Positions 11,117 to 22,800 of a stretch of 64,000 bases of DNA are shown one piece after another. The stretch spans positions 3,100,001 to 3,164,000 of the forward strand of contig NC_047068.1 of the NCBI RefSeq assembly GCF_902459465.1, read 5' to 3'. Position 1 is the stretch's first letter. Every line of letters starts with the position of its first letter. Made by a program: the position numbers and the translations under genes. The notes beneath the pieces are model-generated. The model was given only the letters and a program-made list of their open reading frames with translations. It was not told the DNA's origin and made no database searches. The DNA is from Asterias rubens (lineage: Eukaryota; Echinodermata; Asteroidea; Forcipulatida; Asteriidae).

Positions 11117-12379
11117 GGCCTATAATATACGGTAAAGTTTGGATATATGTGTTTAGAAATCTCACAAGTTTTCTGTGAGTTCTTATAACTCACCTTTCTT
11201 TCCTTTGCTCGTACAATTTGATCAGAGTCACGTCCAGAATGTTTGTTTCTGGTTCCCATGTGTTGAACCTAAAGACAAAACAAAGAATACACAAACAAAA
11301 ATTAGTCTGTTTATTTATGTTTATGTAGTCTCCCGAACATCCGTTAGATCTACTCCGCGGTAGTAGAATAAAGTAAGACAATTCTCTATAAAGAACAAAC
11401 TCTGCCTGGCAAGTAAATACACACCCCACCGTGCAATACCTCAAATTCTAGATATGTTTTTTGTTGCCACGAATTGTTTTTTAAAACATATACGGGAATA
11501 TATTTTTTCTTGACACTTAAGGAAAATTATTTTCGTCAACATACTGTTAAAAACACACTGTGTATACGTGTTAGTCCACAGAGTCTTTGAAGTCCTTTCT
11601 TTATACGGACCTCTTTTGTTCTCAGGTCCACGCTTCGTGTAGCTTTATAACCCACATAAAAATAACCTAGAACATTCCTTTGTTTTTCCATTGTTTGGAC
11701 TTGGTCTTTTGTACACATAAGAAATGCGAGAACCAAGTGGCGAGGACTCACTGTCTCCGGTATGTCATTTTCCCCCGTACCCCCTTTTTGTAAAACTCCT
11801 CGGTTTTGAATGCGTAGACATGTTCACATAAACACACAATAAAATGTTGCTTACTTGGGTGACCATCCTTTCCACTTTACAAGATATTCTTGTTTACCCT
11901 GAAATTAAGAAGATACAAAATAATTTGCTTTATTGATTGAATGATTGATAAGTAAGTTTTACCAGCCAAGACTATACTCAAATAAATCAAAGAAAACTCA
12001 TATTATAGATGCCAAACTCTTATGGATGCCTCGTCCCAAGACAAACTTGTTTCGGAGAATAATGTGAATTTCAATATCCAATATCGATGTAAAAGGTAGA
12101 CATTCAATTCACAAACCTACGTGAACGTCTATATTATATCCAATGTACAAGGTTGACATTCAATGTATAATCTTTGAAATTCCAATATTCAATAGCGATG
12201 TATGTGCGGCCCCTAGTGGCCGAGTTCTAAATGTCGCCTGATCTAAATGTAGCCGCAAATCTGTACCTAAATGTCGTCCGGACCAGAGCATTGAGTCGGT
12301 TCTTTTCAGAACCAACATCGCAAACATCTCTAATAGTTATAGGCCTACTTCCACCCATGCAAAGTTTCAATTACTACCT
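11117..12379. other. Unassigned non-coding DNA with a short repeat
   Basis: Between about 12070 and 12205 a motif like CAATATCCAATATCGATGTA / GACATTCAAT recurs three times. The only other point of note is the histone-like hairpin at 12298-12313. No gene supported. Confidence 0.35.
12298..12313 (+). promoter_or_regulatory. Histone-mRNA-type 3' stem-loop, isolated
   Basis: GGTTCTTTTCAGAACC is a perfect 6-bp stem with a 4-nt TTTC loop and fits the metazoan replication-dependent histone hairpin consensus. It is followed by AACATCG instead of the usual ACCA. No histone coding sequence is recognisable upstream. It may be a relic or chance; compare the hairpin at 47686. Confidence 0.35.
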
Positions 12380-12737
12380 ACTGTTGGTTATTGTCAAAGA
12401 CCAGTATTCTCACTTGGTTTATCCCAACATATCATACAAGAACAAACCTGTGGAAATTTTGACTCAATTGGTCATCGACTTTGCAAGAGAATAATGAAAG
12501 AAAAAACACCCTTGTTGCAATACTCTGCGTGCTGTCAGATGCATAATAAAAGGCTTCAGCTGAAATATTTTCTTAATTGAGCTCAGTGAGAAGTTACCTC
12601 TCTCAAAAAAAACCCGTTACTTTTAAGGGAGGTTTTTTACTATCATTACAATAGCTTTCCATTGCTCGTTATAACCAAGGAAGTTTGTATGCTAATAACT
12701 ATTTTGAGTAAACACTAATAGTGTCCAGCATGCCTTA
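12380..12737 (-). mobile_element. TTAA-MITE, nearly complete
   Basis: Starts at GGTTATTGTCAAAGACCAGT, has the AGGCTTCAGCTGAAATATTT hairpin variant, and ends AACACTAATAGTGTCCAGCA. Confidence 0.8.
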
Positions 12738-13039
12738 ATGAAATATTCCTACAGCAATCGGCCATACCTTTCGCCATCGTGTCTTCCTGATGGAGTCCGC
12801 AATATAAACGGCAGGCCCCATATGGCGAAGTCCATCCGAGGGTACGACACCGTCTCCCGTCGGCATGGCCCCGTTACCAAGCATTACATCCATCCCCCTC
12901 ATCTTGAAAAAACCACTCCCTCTGCTCCTAGCGTTCAAAACAGCACTAAAATACCTCCTCTTTTATCGACTACAAAAATCACTTTATTCCTACGAAGCCA
13001 AGCCCCAAGTCGATTAGAGTCATTTATACTGCCATGATG

Positions 13040-13663
13040 CTGCGAGCATGCGTTTTAATCACCCATATTTTGTTTAGCGTAGCTCCCTCCATAAAAAGTG
13101 AGTGGCAAACCAGTATGACGTCATTGCGTTGATGTGACGTCAAAAGGATCAGCCACCACATATTATGTTGACACTGTTGTGTTTTAAATGCACGGGCGGG
13201 GACAGAGGCTCAAGTAGGGGTTGTTGTTTCTCAAGTGGTCATCCAGTGTTGTTGGGCCTTAATTGCTTTCCAGGAAAATCGCCCTGGCGTCCTTCTTTTG
13301 ATGGGTTCACAACTGGGGAAGATCGCTGCGTTTAACGGGGGTGCCAATGTCATCAGTACGAGGTGTGAAAAATACTGTTTAGAGGGAAATTACAGAAAGG
13401 TGATTCACACGTTAGATGGCATGTGGTGTCTTTTAATTCGCTCATTTCTGATTATGAATTTATTTTGAGCTGGTTGTGGCGTTTGTTGTGGCGTTTGTAG
13501 TGTTTAATAATTGTGTTTATGGGTTCATATTAACGTACTTCTTGGAATCACTGCGGGATGCGAGAATCTGGGCCTAACCCAAGGACTTTGAGGTCACAAA
13601 AACATGGTTTATTATTCTGTGGTGTTCCTGTTTTAGGAATGTCAGTTTCCTTCAAGGAGATAA
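13040..13663. other. Unassigned, no gene seen
   Basis: Short frames only (for example 13235-13468), without splice or domain support. Confidence 0.3.
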
Positions 13664-14048
13664 TTTAAAGGCAGTGGACACTATTGGTAATTGTCAAAGA
13701 CTAGCCCTCACAGTTGGTGTATCTCAACATAATTATGCATAAAATAACTAACCTGTGAAAAATCGCCTCATCAAAGTTGCGAGATAATAATGAAAGAAGA
13801 AAACACCCTTGTCGTGACGAAGTTGTGTGCGTTTAGATGGTTGATTTCGAGACCTCAAGTTCTAAATCTGAGGTCTCGAAATCAAATTCGTGGAAAATTA
13901 CTTCTTTCTCGAAAACTATGGCACTTCAGAGGGAGCCGTTTCTCGCAATGTTTGTTACCATCAACCTCTCCCCATTACGCGTCACCAAGAAAGGTTTTAT
14001 GATAACAACTACTTTGAGTAATTACCAATAGTGTCCACTGCCTTTAAA
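13664..14048 (-). mobile_element. TTAA-MITE, complete
   Basis: Full-length copy with TTTAAAGGCAGTGGACACTA and TAGTGTCCACTGCCTTTAAA ends and the central GACCTCAAG...CTGAGGTC hairpin. Confidence 0.95.
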
Positions 14049-14302
14049 GTTCACAGTACTATTAGATTGTGTATACGGTTAGTAATGCATTTTGTTTGAT
14101 TGCAATATGTATGTGTAATTTAATCCTCCATGGTAATATCAATCAAATCAACCATGTGTATAGTGAACGTAAATAGGTGATAATTTCTTTCCTTACGAAA
14201 GGTCTGCAATTACGAAAAGGCTGCATAATATACGTTTGGTTTTTGAAACCTTTCGAACGTTTTAGACCTGTATAAATGTAGATATACAATAAAACTAACC
14301 CC

Positions 14303-14586
14303 CATGAAAATTTGTATTCATAAATACCTCAGAAAGTTTCGCTTTTCCTATTTGTGGAGAGCGCGTCACGTGGGTGTGTATAAACCTTTGTTTATGACCG
14401 GTAAAAAGTGTTGAAACATGGGCGTGACACGCGAGCTTGCACCTGTTCTTATAAGACAGTTTCTTCGTTCCTATTGGTCGAGAGCAACGGCTAAAACAGT
14501 TGTGCTAAAACAGTTGTATTTTACTTTTTGACAAAAAAAAGTTGACGTTTTTGACCGAAAAGGTATTTATGAATGGGAATCAAAGT
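14303..14586. mobile_element. MITE, 'ATTCATAAATACCT' family, copy 1
   Basis: Inverted ends ATTCATAAATACCT (14317-14330) and AGGTATTTATGAAT (14561-14574). The interior contains TGGAGAGCGCGTCACGTG. A truncated second copy lies at 24591-24682. Confidence 0.75.
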
Positions 14587-14621
14587 GTGTTGAATCGGTT
14601 TTCAACTAGTGGTTCAAACTA

Positions 14622-14825
14622 GTGCTTGATATCGAGACCTCAAAATCTAAATCTTACGTCTCAAAATCAAATTCGTGGAAAGATACTTTTTTTCTCAAAA
14701 ACTATACGTTACTTCAGATGGAGTCGTTTCTCACAGTGTTTTATACCATCAAGAGCTCCCCATTACTCGTTACCAAGTAGGGTTTATTTTGAGTAATTAC
14801 CAATATAGTGTCCACTGCCTTTAAA
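14622..14825 (-). mobile_element. TTAA-MITE, half copy
   Basis: Begins at the central hairpin (TATCGAGACCTCAAAATCTA) and runs to the ATAGTGTCCACTGCCTTTAA end. The other half is missing. Confidence 0.85.
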
Positions 14826-16895
14826 GCAATCTTAAACGTTACAATGGAGTCAATGTTTAAATGTTCCGTGAGATTGTTCCATAAAGTTGAAGCATTGCAG
14901 TTACGCTTCTTTTATTTATATTTTGGAGGATAACATGAAGCAAGTTTTTGTTCCCATAACAGTAGCACTTCAAAGCGAAATGTTTCTCAAAATGCCTTAA
15001 ACTATCTGTAAAGTTGCTATACTTCTTACGCGGTAATTTTATTTGACATGATTTTCGGAGTAATTACAGAGGTTATACAGTCCCTTTAAAGGAGCGGTAA
15101 AAGAGCTGTAAATTAACCGTGACTGAAAACGCATCTAATCGAATATTAGCCAATTATGTAGCCTACCGAGGGCCCAGCCGGGGCCGGAAGGGAAGCCAAT
15201 GTCACATTTTTGGTCGGTTTTCAATGGTTTTGAATTGTTTTTGCTTATACTTTGCATTTAAAGACCACCGAAACGAGTTTGCTTATTTTACGCAATCGAT
15301 CGCTGTAATTGACACTAAATTTAATTATAAAAGTGCACACATATACCCACCGTTTTCGACGTATGGTAATTTTTCCGACCAGTATAAATTCTTCCCTAAA
15401 TACCTTGGACGATCTGAACAAACTATATTTACTCCTAATTACAAGACATTATATATTCAATACAAATAACACATTTGAAAATAAACAATACATAGGATCC
15501 CGTGTAGCCATTTTTAAGCTGCGTTTCCTTGGAAAGTTCATTAGTCAACTGAAGAGAGCTTTCGAACAAACCACTCAAGAAATAATTAAGAAATTGACTG
15601 CCGAGAGAACATTTCCCTCATTAACATAAACATTAGGCTTGCAACTTGCCATTTAATCACGACAATAGGCAAAACAGCTGGTATATTCTCGACTAATTTC
15701 CTGTCTCTATTGACGACGAATGCGAATGTCTTGATGGTTATTGTTTTTTTGAGCGGGTTATTGGCGTGTAAGCAGATTCGGTCAAGTGTTGTGATGACGA
15801 CAGCGTTGCCTTGGCAACGTCCGCCGCTCGATTTCGCAATGATATTTAATTTATAGCGGAGGAGAAAATAATTGTTGAGACGACCTGGTGTTTTATGTGA
15901 ACAAAATTACAGCTTAAAACAAATTATTTTATGAGTTGGTTTGATGTGATTTTGTTTGGCGAATTTTCTTTTATAGGATGTTAAATAAAATAGAGTCTAT
16001 ACATGACTAAAGCAATCCCATTATTTTAACAATATTTTCGGGTCATTCTGAATTTGAGGTTATACCCTAACATCATTTTTTGGTAGAGTGAGAATGTATT
16101 TCCACTTCCATCGTGCAAAATACAACTTTTGTCGAAAACAATAAAACCGCGAGTTAATTAAAAGCAAGACGAACGTCAAATATACAGAGTATGGTGAAGT
16201 GGGCGTAACGCCAATATCGCCCCCTCTTTTTTCAGGAAAATGTGACGTCAGTCGTATCTCAATTATGCCTGCTGCAGTAATAATACAGCTTGGGCATATT
16301 TTGGAGCATTTGGGTTACTATGTTATAACGCACTTTAAGAAGTGTTTTCTTGTTTTCCCCCGCGGGTTAAAATGCGTGACTTTCGCGCAGTAAATTTGTC
16401 AGCGAGAGTGTTTTCGTTTCAGTTTGGTAGTGCGGGCAGTAACCGCAACTTGGTCAACAACAAGGCGGCTTGCGGCAGTGAAGTTCATATTCTCTTTTTT
16501 ACCCTCTGTTTCTGTGAAGGCGCAGGAATTTTTCGAGACGAACAAAAAAATAACTGAAATCATATTTGGCATTGGCAATGGCACTGATTACTTTAGTGAC
16601 GCAAGAAAATTAGATATTTTTAATAGTTTTTTTTTTGCCAAAGGAAGTGAGGAAGCGGAAGTCATAAGATAAATTAACTTCTATTTTCTACTCACCATCG
16701 ACCTGTATTGTTCTGAATGACGAATGTGAATAGTTAAATGAATTTAAGACAGAAGACATTAGTTCGTCGGTGTATCAACTAAACAATAAATAGGCCTATT
16801 GCTTCGAATTGGGTTCCTACAAACAATATGAACCAGATTTTTAAATTGTTTTATTTGTTATTGTTTTGTGTATTTCTTTTGTGTATTTCTTTTGC
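14826..16895. other. Unassigned non-coding DNA
   Basis: Around 14940-15095 there is weak similarity to the TTAA-MITE interior. The frames at 15119-15629 overlap each other in two phases and show no family features. No gene supported. Confidence 0.35.
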
Positions 16896-17129
16896 TGTTT
16901 GTTTGTTTGTTTGTTTGTTTGTTTGTTTGTTTGTTTGTTTGTTTGTTTGTTTGTTTGTTTGTTTGTTTGCTTGCTTGCTTGTTTGTTTGTTTGTTTGTTT
17001 GTTTGTTTGTGTGTTTGTTTGTTTGTTTGTTTGTTTGTTTGTTTGTTTGTTTGTTTGTTTGTTTGTTTGTTTGTTTGTTTGTTTGTTTGTTTGTTTGTTT
17101 GTTTGTTTGTTTGTTTGTTTGTTTGTTTG
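16896..17129 (+). repeat. (TTTG)n microsatellite
   Basis: About 58 tetranucleotide units, with three TTGC interruptions near 16966-16978 and one GTGT near 17009. It creates long, meaningless Cys-Leu-Phe-Val and Lys-Gln-Thr-Asn frames on both strands. Confidence 0.98.
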
Positions 17130-17484
17130 ATATTTCTTGGGGGGGGGGGTACATTCAATGCGAGGAATGGTCTTTGTTAACGGAATGACTTGATATTTCG
17201 AAAGAGGGCGCTGCATCACCTTAGCGAACATTGCGTTTTACTATTTTCCTTACCAGAGACACAGACCAACGATGATACCGATAAACCACAGACGCGGTCG
17301 GAATTATTATTTTTTATAAAATACGCAAAACAAGTTTTTAAAGGTAATATTTAACGTGCTCTGTTAATTGGATGCCGTTGACACAATCAATCAAAAACAA
17401 AAACATACAAGAAGGAAACTATAAGATTAATGTAAACCATGGAGCAAGGACCATAAACAGTCCTAACTAACCACGGTAATCGTC

Positions 17485-17872
17485 TTAAAGACAGCGGACA
17501 CGATTGGTTATTGTCAAAGATCAGTCTTCTCACTTGCTGTAGCTCAACATATGTACTAAAATAACAAACCTGTGAAAATTTGAGCTCAATCAGTCGTCGA
17601 AGTTGCGAGATAATAGTGAAAGAAGAAAAAACCCTTGTCACACAAAGTAGTATTCGTTCAGATGCTTGATTTCGAGACCTCAAATTCTAAATCTGAGGTC
17701 TCGAAATCAAATTCGTGGAAAATTACTTCTTTCTCGAAAACTACTCCACTTCAGAGGGAGCCGTTTCTCACAATGTTTTATACTACCAACCTCTCCCCAT
17801 TACTGTTACCAAGTAAGGTTTTATGCTAATAAATATTTTGAGTAATTACCAATAGTGTCCACTGCCTTTAAA
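17485..17872 (-). mobile_element. TTAA-MITE, complete
   Basis: TTAAAGACAGCGGACACGAT to GTGTCCACTGCCTTTAAA, with central hairpin GACCTCAAATTCTAAATCTG... Confidence 0.95.
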
Positions 17873-17958
17873 CAGTTGTCTCAAGACAAGTTTAGATTGC
17901 CCCTGTCTTTATTCACGCACCTTCAAGTGTGACGTCAGCTGTTCTGGCAAAGACATAT

Positions 17959-18110
17959 TGGGTGCGTTCGATTAGCTTCCCTGGGTCGACCCCGGTGTGT
18001 GACGGTTTTTTTTTCCAGGACAAACGTGAGTAATTATCTGCACACGTTCGTCCTGGAAAAAAAACGCCGCACACCGGGGTCGACCCGGGGAAGCTAAACA
18101 AACGCACCCA
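17959..18110. mobile_element. MITE, 'GGGTGCGTT' family, copy 1
   Basis: Near-perfect 150-bp palindrome. TGGGTGCGTTCGATTAGCTT opens it and AAGCTAAACAAACGCACCCA closes it, with GGTCGACCCCGG and CCGGGGTCGACCC inside. Two diverged relatives are at 55934-56173 and 57537-57681. Confidence 0.85.
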
Positions 18111-18450
18111 TTATTTCTTCAACCCCGGGTTTTAGTGAGGATGTGAAAAAGTAAGCAATGAAAAATAACGGCAGAACAAAGTACATCATTTGGTGAAAGA
18201 GTTAGCAAAGAGCGTGAAGTACAGATTCATATAGGGGAAAACTGGCATAGGACAGTGAGAATTAATGGTCAAAACCTTTCTAAATTGTTCTTTCATTCTA
18301 TTTCCCAAACAACACTGAAATTATTTAGAAATATTAAAAAAAAAACTAACAAATCAACAATTTGAGTGGCACATGTTATGGTATACAGAATATTCTTCAT
18401 GGAAGTCAAGATCTCCCGATCCATATTAGTCAAATGAAGCAGGCATTCTC

Positions 18451-18826
18451 TTTAAAGGGAAGATACACGTTTGGCAATATTGTCAAAGACCAGTCTTCTC
18501 ACTTGGTGTATCCCATAGATCATTACCATAAAATAACAAGCCTTGGGCTCAATTGGTCATCGAAGTTGCAAGAAAATGATGAAAGAAAAAACACCCCTGT
18601 TGGACGAAATTGTGTGCTTTCAGATAAGAATAAAAGACTTCTAGCTAGAAGTCTTTTATTATCTTAGTGAGAAATTACCCCTTTCTCAAAAACTACGTTC
18701 CTTCAGGGGGAGTCGTTTCCCACAGTGTTTTATACTATCAACTGCTCTCAAATGCTTGTTACCAAGTCAGTTTTTGAGTTAATATTTGTTTTGAGTAATT
18801 ATCAAACGTGTACCTTCCCTTTAAAA
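18451..18826 (-). mobile_element. TTAA-MITE, GGAAGGTACACG subfamily
   Basis: Ends are TTTAAAGGGAAGATACACGT and GTGTACCTTCCCTTTAAA. The core hairpin is GACTTCTAGCTAGAAGTC. Same internal blocks as the main type. Confidence 0.9.
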
Positions 18827-18999
18827 AATATAATACTAACATGTTTTTACATGCCACCTCAAGTACGATTTGCATATTCAGTAGCCGATGCCAATAGCCA
18901 CGTGGGCTAGCAACTGATCAATCCAGCTGCACCACTGGAATATTTTGAAATACACGTAAATGAAATGAAATCAGATAATAGAAGCTCAGTAAAAAAATA

Positions 19000-19505
19000 A
19001 CCATTGTGATAATGTCATTAGTCACATGTGAATCTACTGGCCAATCACTGTGTTACATTAGCATAATTTACATACATGTGGAAATAAAGAGCCTTTTTTT
19101 CAAAGAGCGTTGTGTTTGTATGAAGTCGACATCATGGTGATGTCATTTGTCACTTGTGAATTCACTGACCAATCACAGTGTTTCCCATTAACATAATTTA
19201 CATACTGTGAAAATAAAGATTTTTTTGAATAGAGCGTATCGATCATCGTGGTGATGTCATTTGTCACATGTGAATTCACTGACCAATCACAGTGTTTCCT
19301 ATTAACATAATTTACATATTGAGAAAATGATAGAGTTTTTATCGAGCGTATCATGCAATTGTATGAAGTTGACATCATGGTGATGTCATTTGTCACATGT
19401 GAATTCACTGACCAATCACAGTGTATCCCATTAACATAATTTACATAGTGTGGAAAATAAAGATTTTTTATATAGCGTTTCGATCGTATGAAGTCGACAT
19501 CGACG
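19000..19505. promoter_or_regulatory. Tandem array with CCAAT and CRE-like sites upstream of the C16orf89-like gene
   Basis: Three well-conserved units and one older one, about 100-130 bp each, lie 120-620 bp before the start codon at 19622. Each conserved unit has TGATGTCA (19138, 19252, 19381) and, 31 bp later, an ACCAATCACAG box (CCAAT at 19169, 19283, 19412). The older unit has AATGTCA and CCAAT at 19041. TGATGTCA is close to the CRE/ATF core and CCAAT is an NF-Y type site. Regulatory function is inferred from motif, spacing and position only. A 172-codon minus-strand frame through the array is a by-product of the repeats. Confidence 0.5.
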
Positions 19506-19573
19506 CCTAGCGAACACTCGAGACTAAAATACAAATAGTTGTCACTGTTTGTTTTTTGGGGGGACTTTGAGTG

Positions 19574-19591
19574 TTGTTTTGCCCGGGCAAA
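19574..19591. repeat. Perfect 18-bp palindrome near the gene start
   Basis: GTTTTGCCCGGGCAAAAC reads the same on both strands and lies 31 bp before the chosen ATG, in the presumed 5' untranslated region. Confidence 0.8.
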
Positions 19592-19621
19592 ACAAAAACA
19601 CAAGGGGACTTTATTCATGTG

Positions 19622-19820
19622 ATGGCGATATGTGTTGGTCTACTCAAGTGGACGTTTGTGCTGATCCCACTGGTAGTTTGTTCTGGTGGTTGTAATGGAG
19701 CTCCGTGCGAGGACCTAGCTCGGAGTGTGCTGGGCGCCCTTGAGGGGGCAGTGGGCTTCTTCGCTCGGGAATACGGCGAGGTGAATCTAGACGCTGTGGT
19801 CGGAGTCCGGATCGCTCAGA
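19622..19820 (+). CDS. C16orf89: C16orf89-like exon 1 (signal peptide)
   Basis: 66 codons plus one base. Hydrophobic leader, then a helical segment with NLDAVVGVRIAQ, which matches the family's opening motif. The donor is CAGA|GTAAGG. Splice phase 1. Confidence 0.85.
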
Positions 19821-22800
19821 GTAAGGCCTCATTGGGTTTTAATTTTATTTTGTTCAAAGGGTTATTGTTAACATTCATTTTAACTATTTATTTGTTAGTT
19901 TTAAGCATCCTATGTAGGATTTGAAACTTTGCATGGTGGAAATAAGGTTTTCATCCTATAATGCGTTTGTAGTATAGTTGGATACTGAATCTCATTTAAA
20001 ACGTAATGTTCTCAGTTTTTATCATTAATTGAAACCGTTTTATTTAAGCTGTTGAAATTAAAAGAATTAACATTCACACAATTAAACCCCGAAGACCTTT
20101 TGATCAAAATATAATGTGATATTGACAGAAACTGAAAGCTATTTTGTTTGTGTTTTTAAAAAGGGACCTATTTGAAGCATCGTAGCCTGAAGGACAGAAA
20201 GGGTTACAAAAAAACACAAATACAAAACAAACAACAACAACAACACAACTCTCGAAATCATTTGAAGTACCGCCGAGTAAAGAGTTTGTCTTTTTCGTGA
20301 AAAGAAGTGTTTTGTTTAGAAGTTTTGTCAAGTTTAGAATTTGAGGTCTCGAAATCAAGCATCTGAAAGCACACAACTTCGTGCGACAAGGGTGTTTTTT
20401 TCTTTCATTATTATCTCGCAACTTGGATGACCGATTGAGTTCAAATTGTCACAGGTTTGTTATTTTATGCATACGTTGAGATACACCAAGTGAGAAGACT
20501 GGTCTTTGACAATTAACAATAGTGTCCACTTTCTTTAATTTAAAGTTTACACAAACGCACACATACCGTCCATTTAAAAGGTTTCAATACCTTTTGTGCA
20601 TCAAGTTTGTGGCCATGTCATAAATCCGTACTCACTCTAAATGAAGATGTATTTAATTTAGTTTACCTGTAGAAGTTTTAACTTCATCGGTCATCAAGGT
20701 TTTGAACAAAGTGGAATCCACAGAGCAAAATGTTTTCAGGAGAGTTGCATAAATCCGTTGTAAATGCTTGAGTAGTTTTCGTCTCACTGAGGTGAAACTT
20801 TGTTCGTGAAAATGTTTTAGTCATTTCTCAAACAGAAAGTACCCAAGCCCTTTAAAGCAGAGATATTAGGCATCTCTTGAATATGCACGGGCGGAGCAGG
20901 TGCCTTGCCGCATCTGCGATTTGATCCTCATTCCATAAAAAGAGTTCTCTTTTAATTAAGTTAGCCTCATCTTTCTCTCCCGAGTTTTTGCCTGGGTTGT
21001 AGCCATACACACCCACCAATTCATCTAACATGATGATATCTCAGACTCTGTGATTCTTGTTTGATATCGACGCAATTTTTATGTGGCGTTGAAATGCGAC
21101 ACTAATTTGATACGTTCATGTAAAACAACCGTCGAGATTGCTTGGGTGAAATCTGAACCGTCTACGGCTTCGCTTTGATGGGTGTCCATCCTGTTTGGAG
21201 AAGCTTTTAAAGGCACTGGGCCACTATTGGTAATTTCTCAAAATAATTGTTAGCATAAAAACTTACTTAGTCACGAGCAATGGAGAGCTTTTGATAGTAA
21301 AAAACCTTGTGAGAAACGGCTCCCTCTGAAGTTTACGTAGTTTTTGAAAAAAGAAGTAATTTCTCATTAACATAATATTATTTGAATTAATTTTCAGACC
21401 TCAGATGAGGTCTCAAAATCAAGTTACTGTGAAAGCACACAACTTGGAAATAAAATGTAGTTGGCAAACAATTGGGTAAGCCTGATCAAGGTAAAATCCA
21501 CAGTCTGTCTTTTTCAAAATATTATTATTTTTGACGGCACAGACTGCCTTTAAAACTGGACATTTGATCAGGAAGCTCTCTCGTCAAAGCCTGTCAGTTA
21601 TATGAACATGATAATTATACACCGTGTTCAAAATGAAGTCTTTTAGTTGAAATCCGACCGCGGTTTGGGGCCTACTGCACCGTGCAACTGAGACGTCAAG
21701 CCCGGGGTTTCATTCCAGCGACTGTTTGCATGACGGGCCCGGTACATTATTGGTTTTGTGGGAGCTTGCTTTTTTTATTAACCAGCCGATTTAGAGTGTC
21801 AAAAATATATGTATAAAAGGAGTAGGGTACATGGCCTCGGCTTTCGATCCAAACCGGACATTCTTCAGAGCATAATGAAGCACAGACACTTACATATCCA
21901 TTTATATCAAAAAGGGTAGCAAAGGACTTAAAGGGAAGGATCCAGAAAAAGCGGGAAAAATTTCGTCAGCGTTTTCACGGAGTACCACGCTCTGCTAATA
22001 CCAGCAAAAAAAATAACAATCAGAGAAAACGGCCTCTGAAGTTGAACTCTTTTTAGAAACCCGCTTTCCTTAAATACTTCAAAGTATTGCCATTTAAATT
22101 TCTCAATGTAGATAGTTGATGAAATGAACTTAAAAACTAATCTTTATCTGTCTGAAACTTCGTGGAATTGTAGGTCTTCATGCATTATCCAAAAAAAAAT
22201 ATTTAAAAAAAGTACAATAAATAACCTTAAAGGCAGTGGACACTATTGGTAATTACTTAAAATAATTATTAGCATAAAACCTTACTTGGTGACGAGTATT
22301 AGGGAGAGGTTGATGGTATAAAACATTGTGAGAAACGGCCCCCTCTGAAATGACACAGTTTTCGAGAAAGAAGTAATTTTCCACGAATATGATTTTGAGA
22401 CCTCAGATTTAACATTTTGAGGTCTCAAAATCAACCATCTATACGCACGCAACTTCGTGTGACAAGGGTGTTTTTTCTTTCATTATTATCTCACAACTTC
22501 GACGACCGATTGAGCTCAAATTTTCACAGGTTTGTTATTTTATGCAACGGTTGGGACACACCAAGTGAGAAGACCGGTCTTTGACATTAACCAATAGTGT
22601 CCAGTGTCTTTAAGCTACTTCGTGAAAACGTTGACGAATTATAGCCAATCAAAGTTTCTTTTTTAGACAAGATATCGTACTACTATAGTATAACACATAT
22701 ATTTGAATACTGGATATAAAAGTAGACTTCATATTATTAGTGCTATTTTAACTTTACACCGTTTGTGACACACAAGATATCGTACTACTATAGTATAACA

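Noticed and set aside
12735..13037. 99-codon plus-strand frame
   Set aside because: No recognisable protein, overlaps an equally long antisense frame, and no splice context.
13790..14031. Recurrent small proteins such as MRDNNERKKHPCHTKLCAFR in many places
   Set aside because: They are chance frames of the TTAA-MITE interior. They appear wherever a copy lies, in broken and shifted forms, and show no selection for coding.
15119..15629. Two overlapping plus-strand frames of 106-116 codons
   Set aside because: No family features, two phases overlapping, AT-rich codons and no splice signals.
16828..17231. Long Cys-Leu-Phe-Val and Lys-Gln-Thr-Asn frames
   Set aside because: Direct product of the (TTTG)n microsatellite, open in several frames on both strands. 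The frames at 40551-41085 have the same cause from (CAAA)n.
19100..19618. 172-codon minus-strand frame with repeated VNYVNGKHCDWSVNSHVTND
   Set aside because: It is the translation of the tandem promoter array. The periodicity comes from the DNA repeat and there is no splice or start context.
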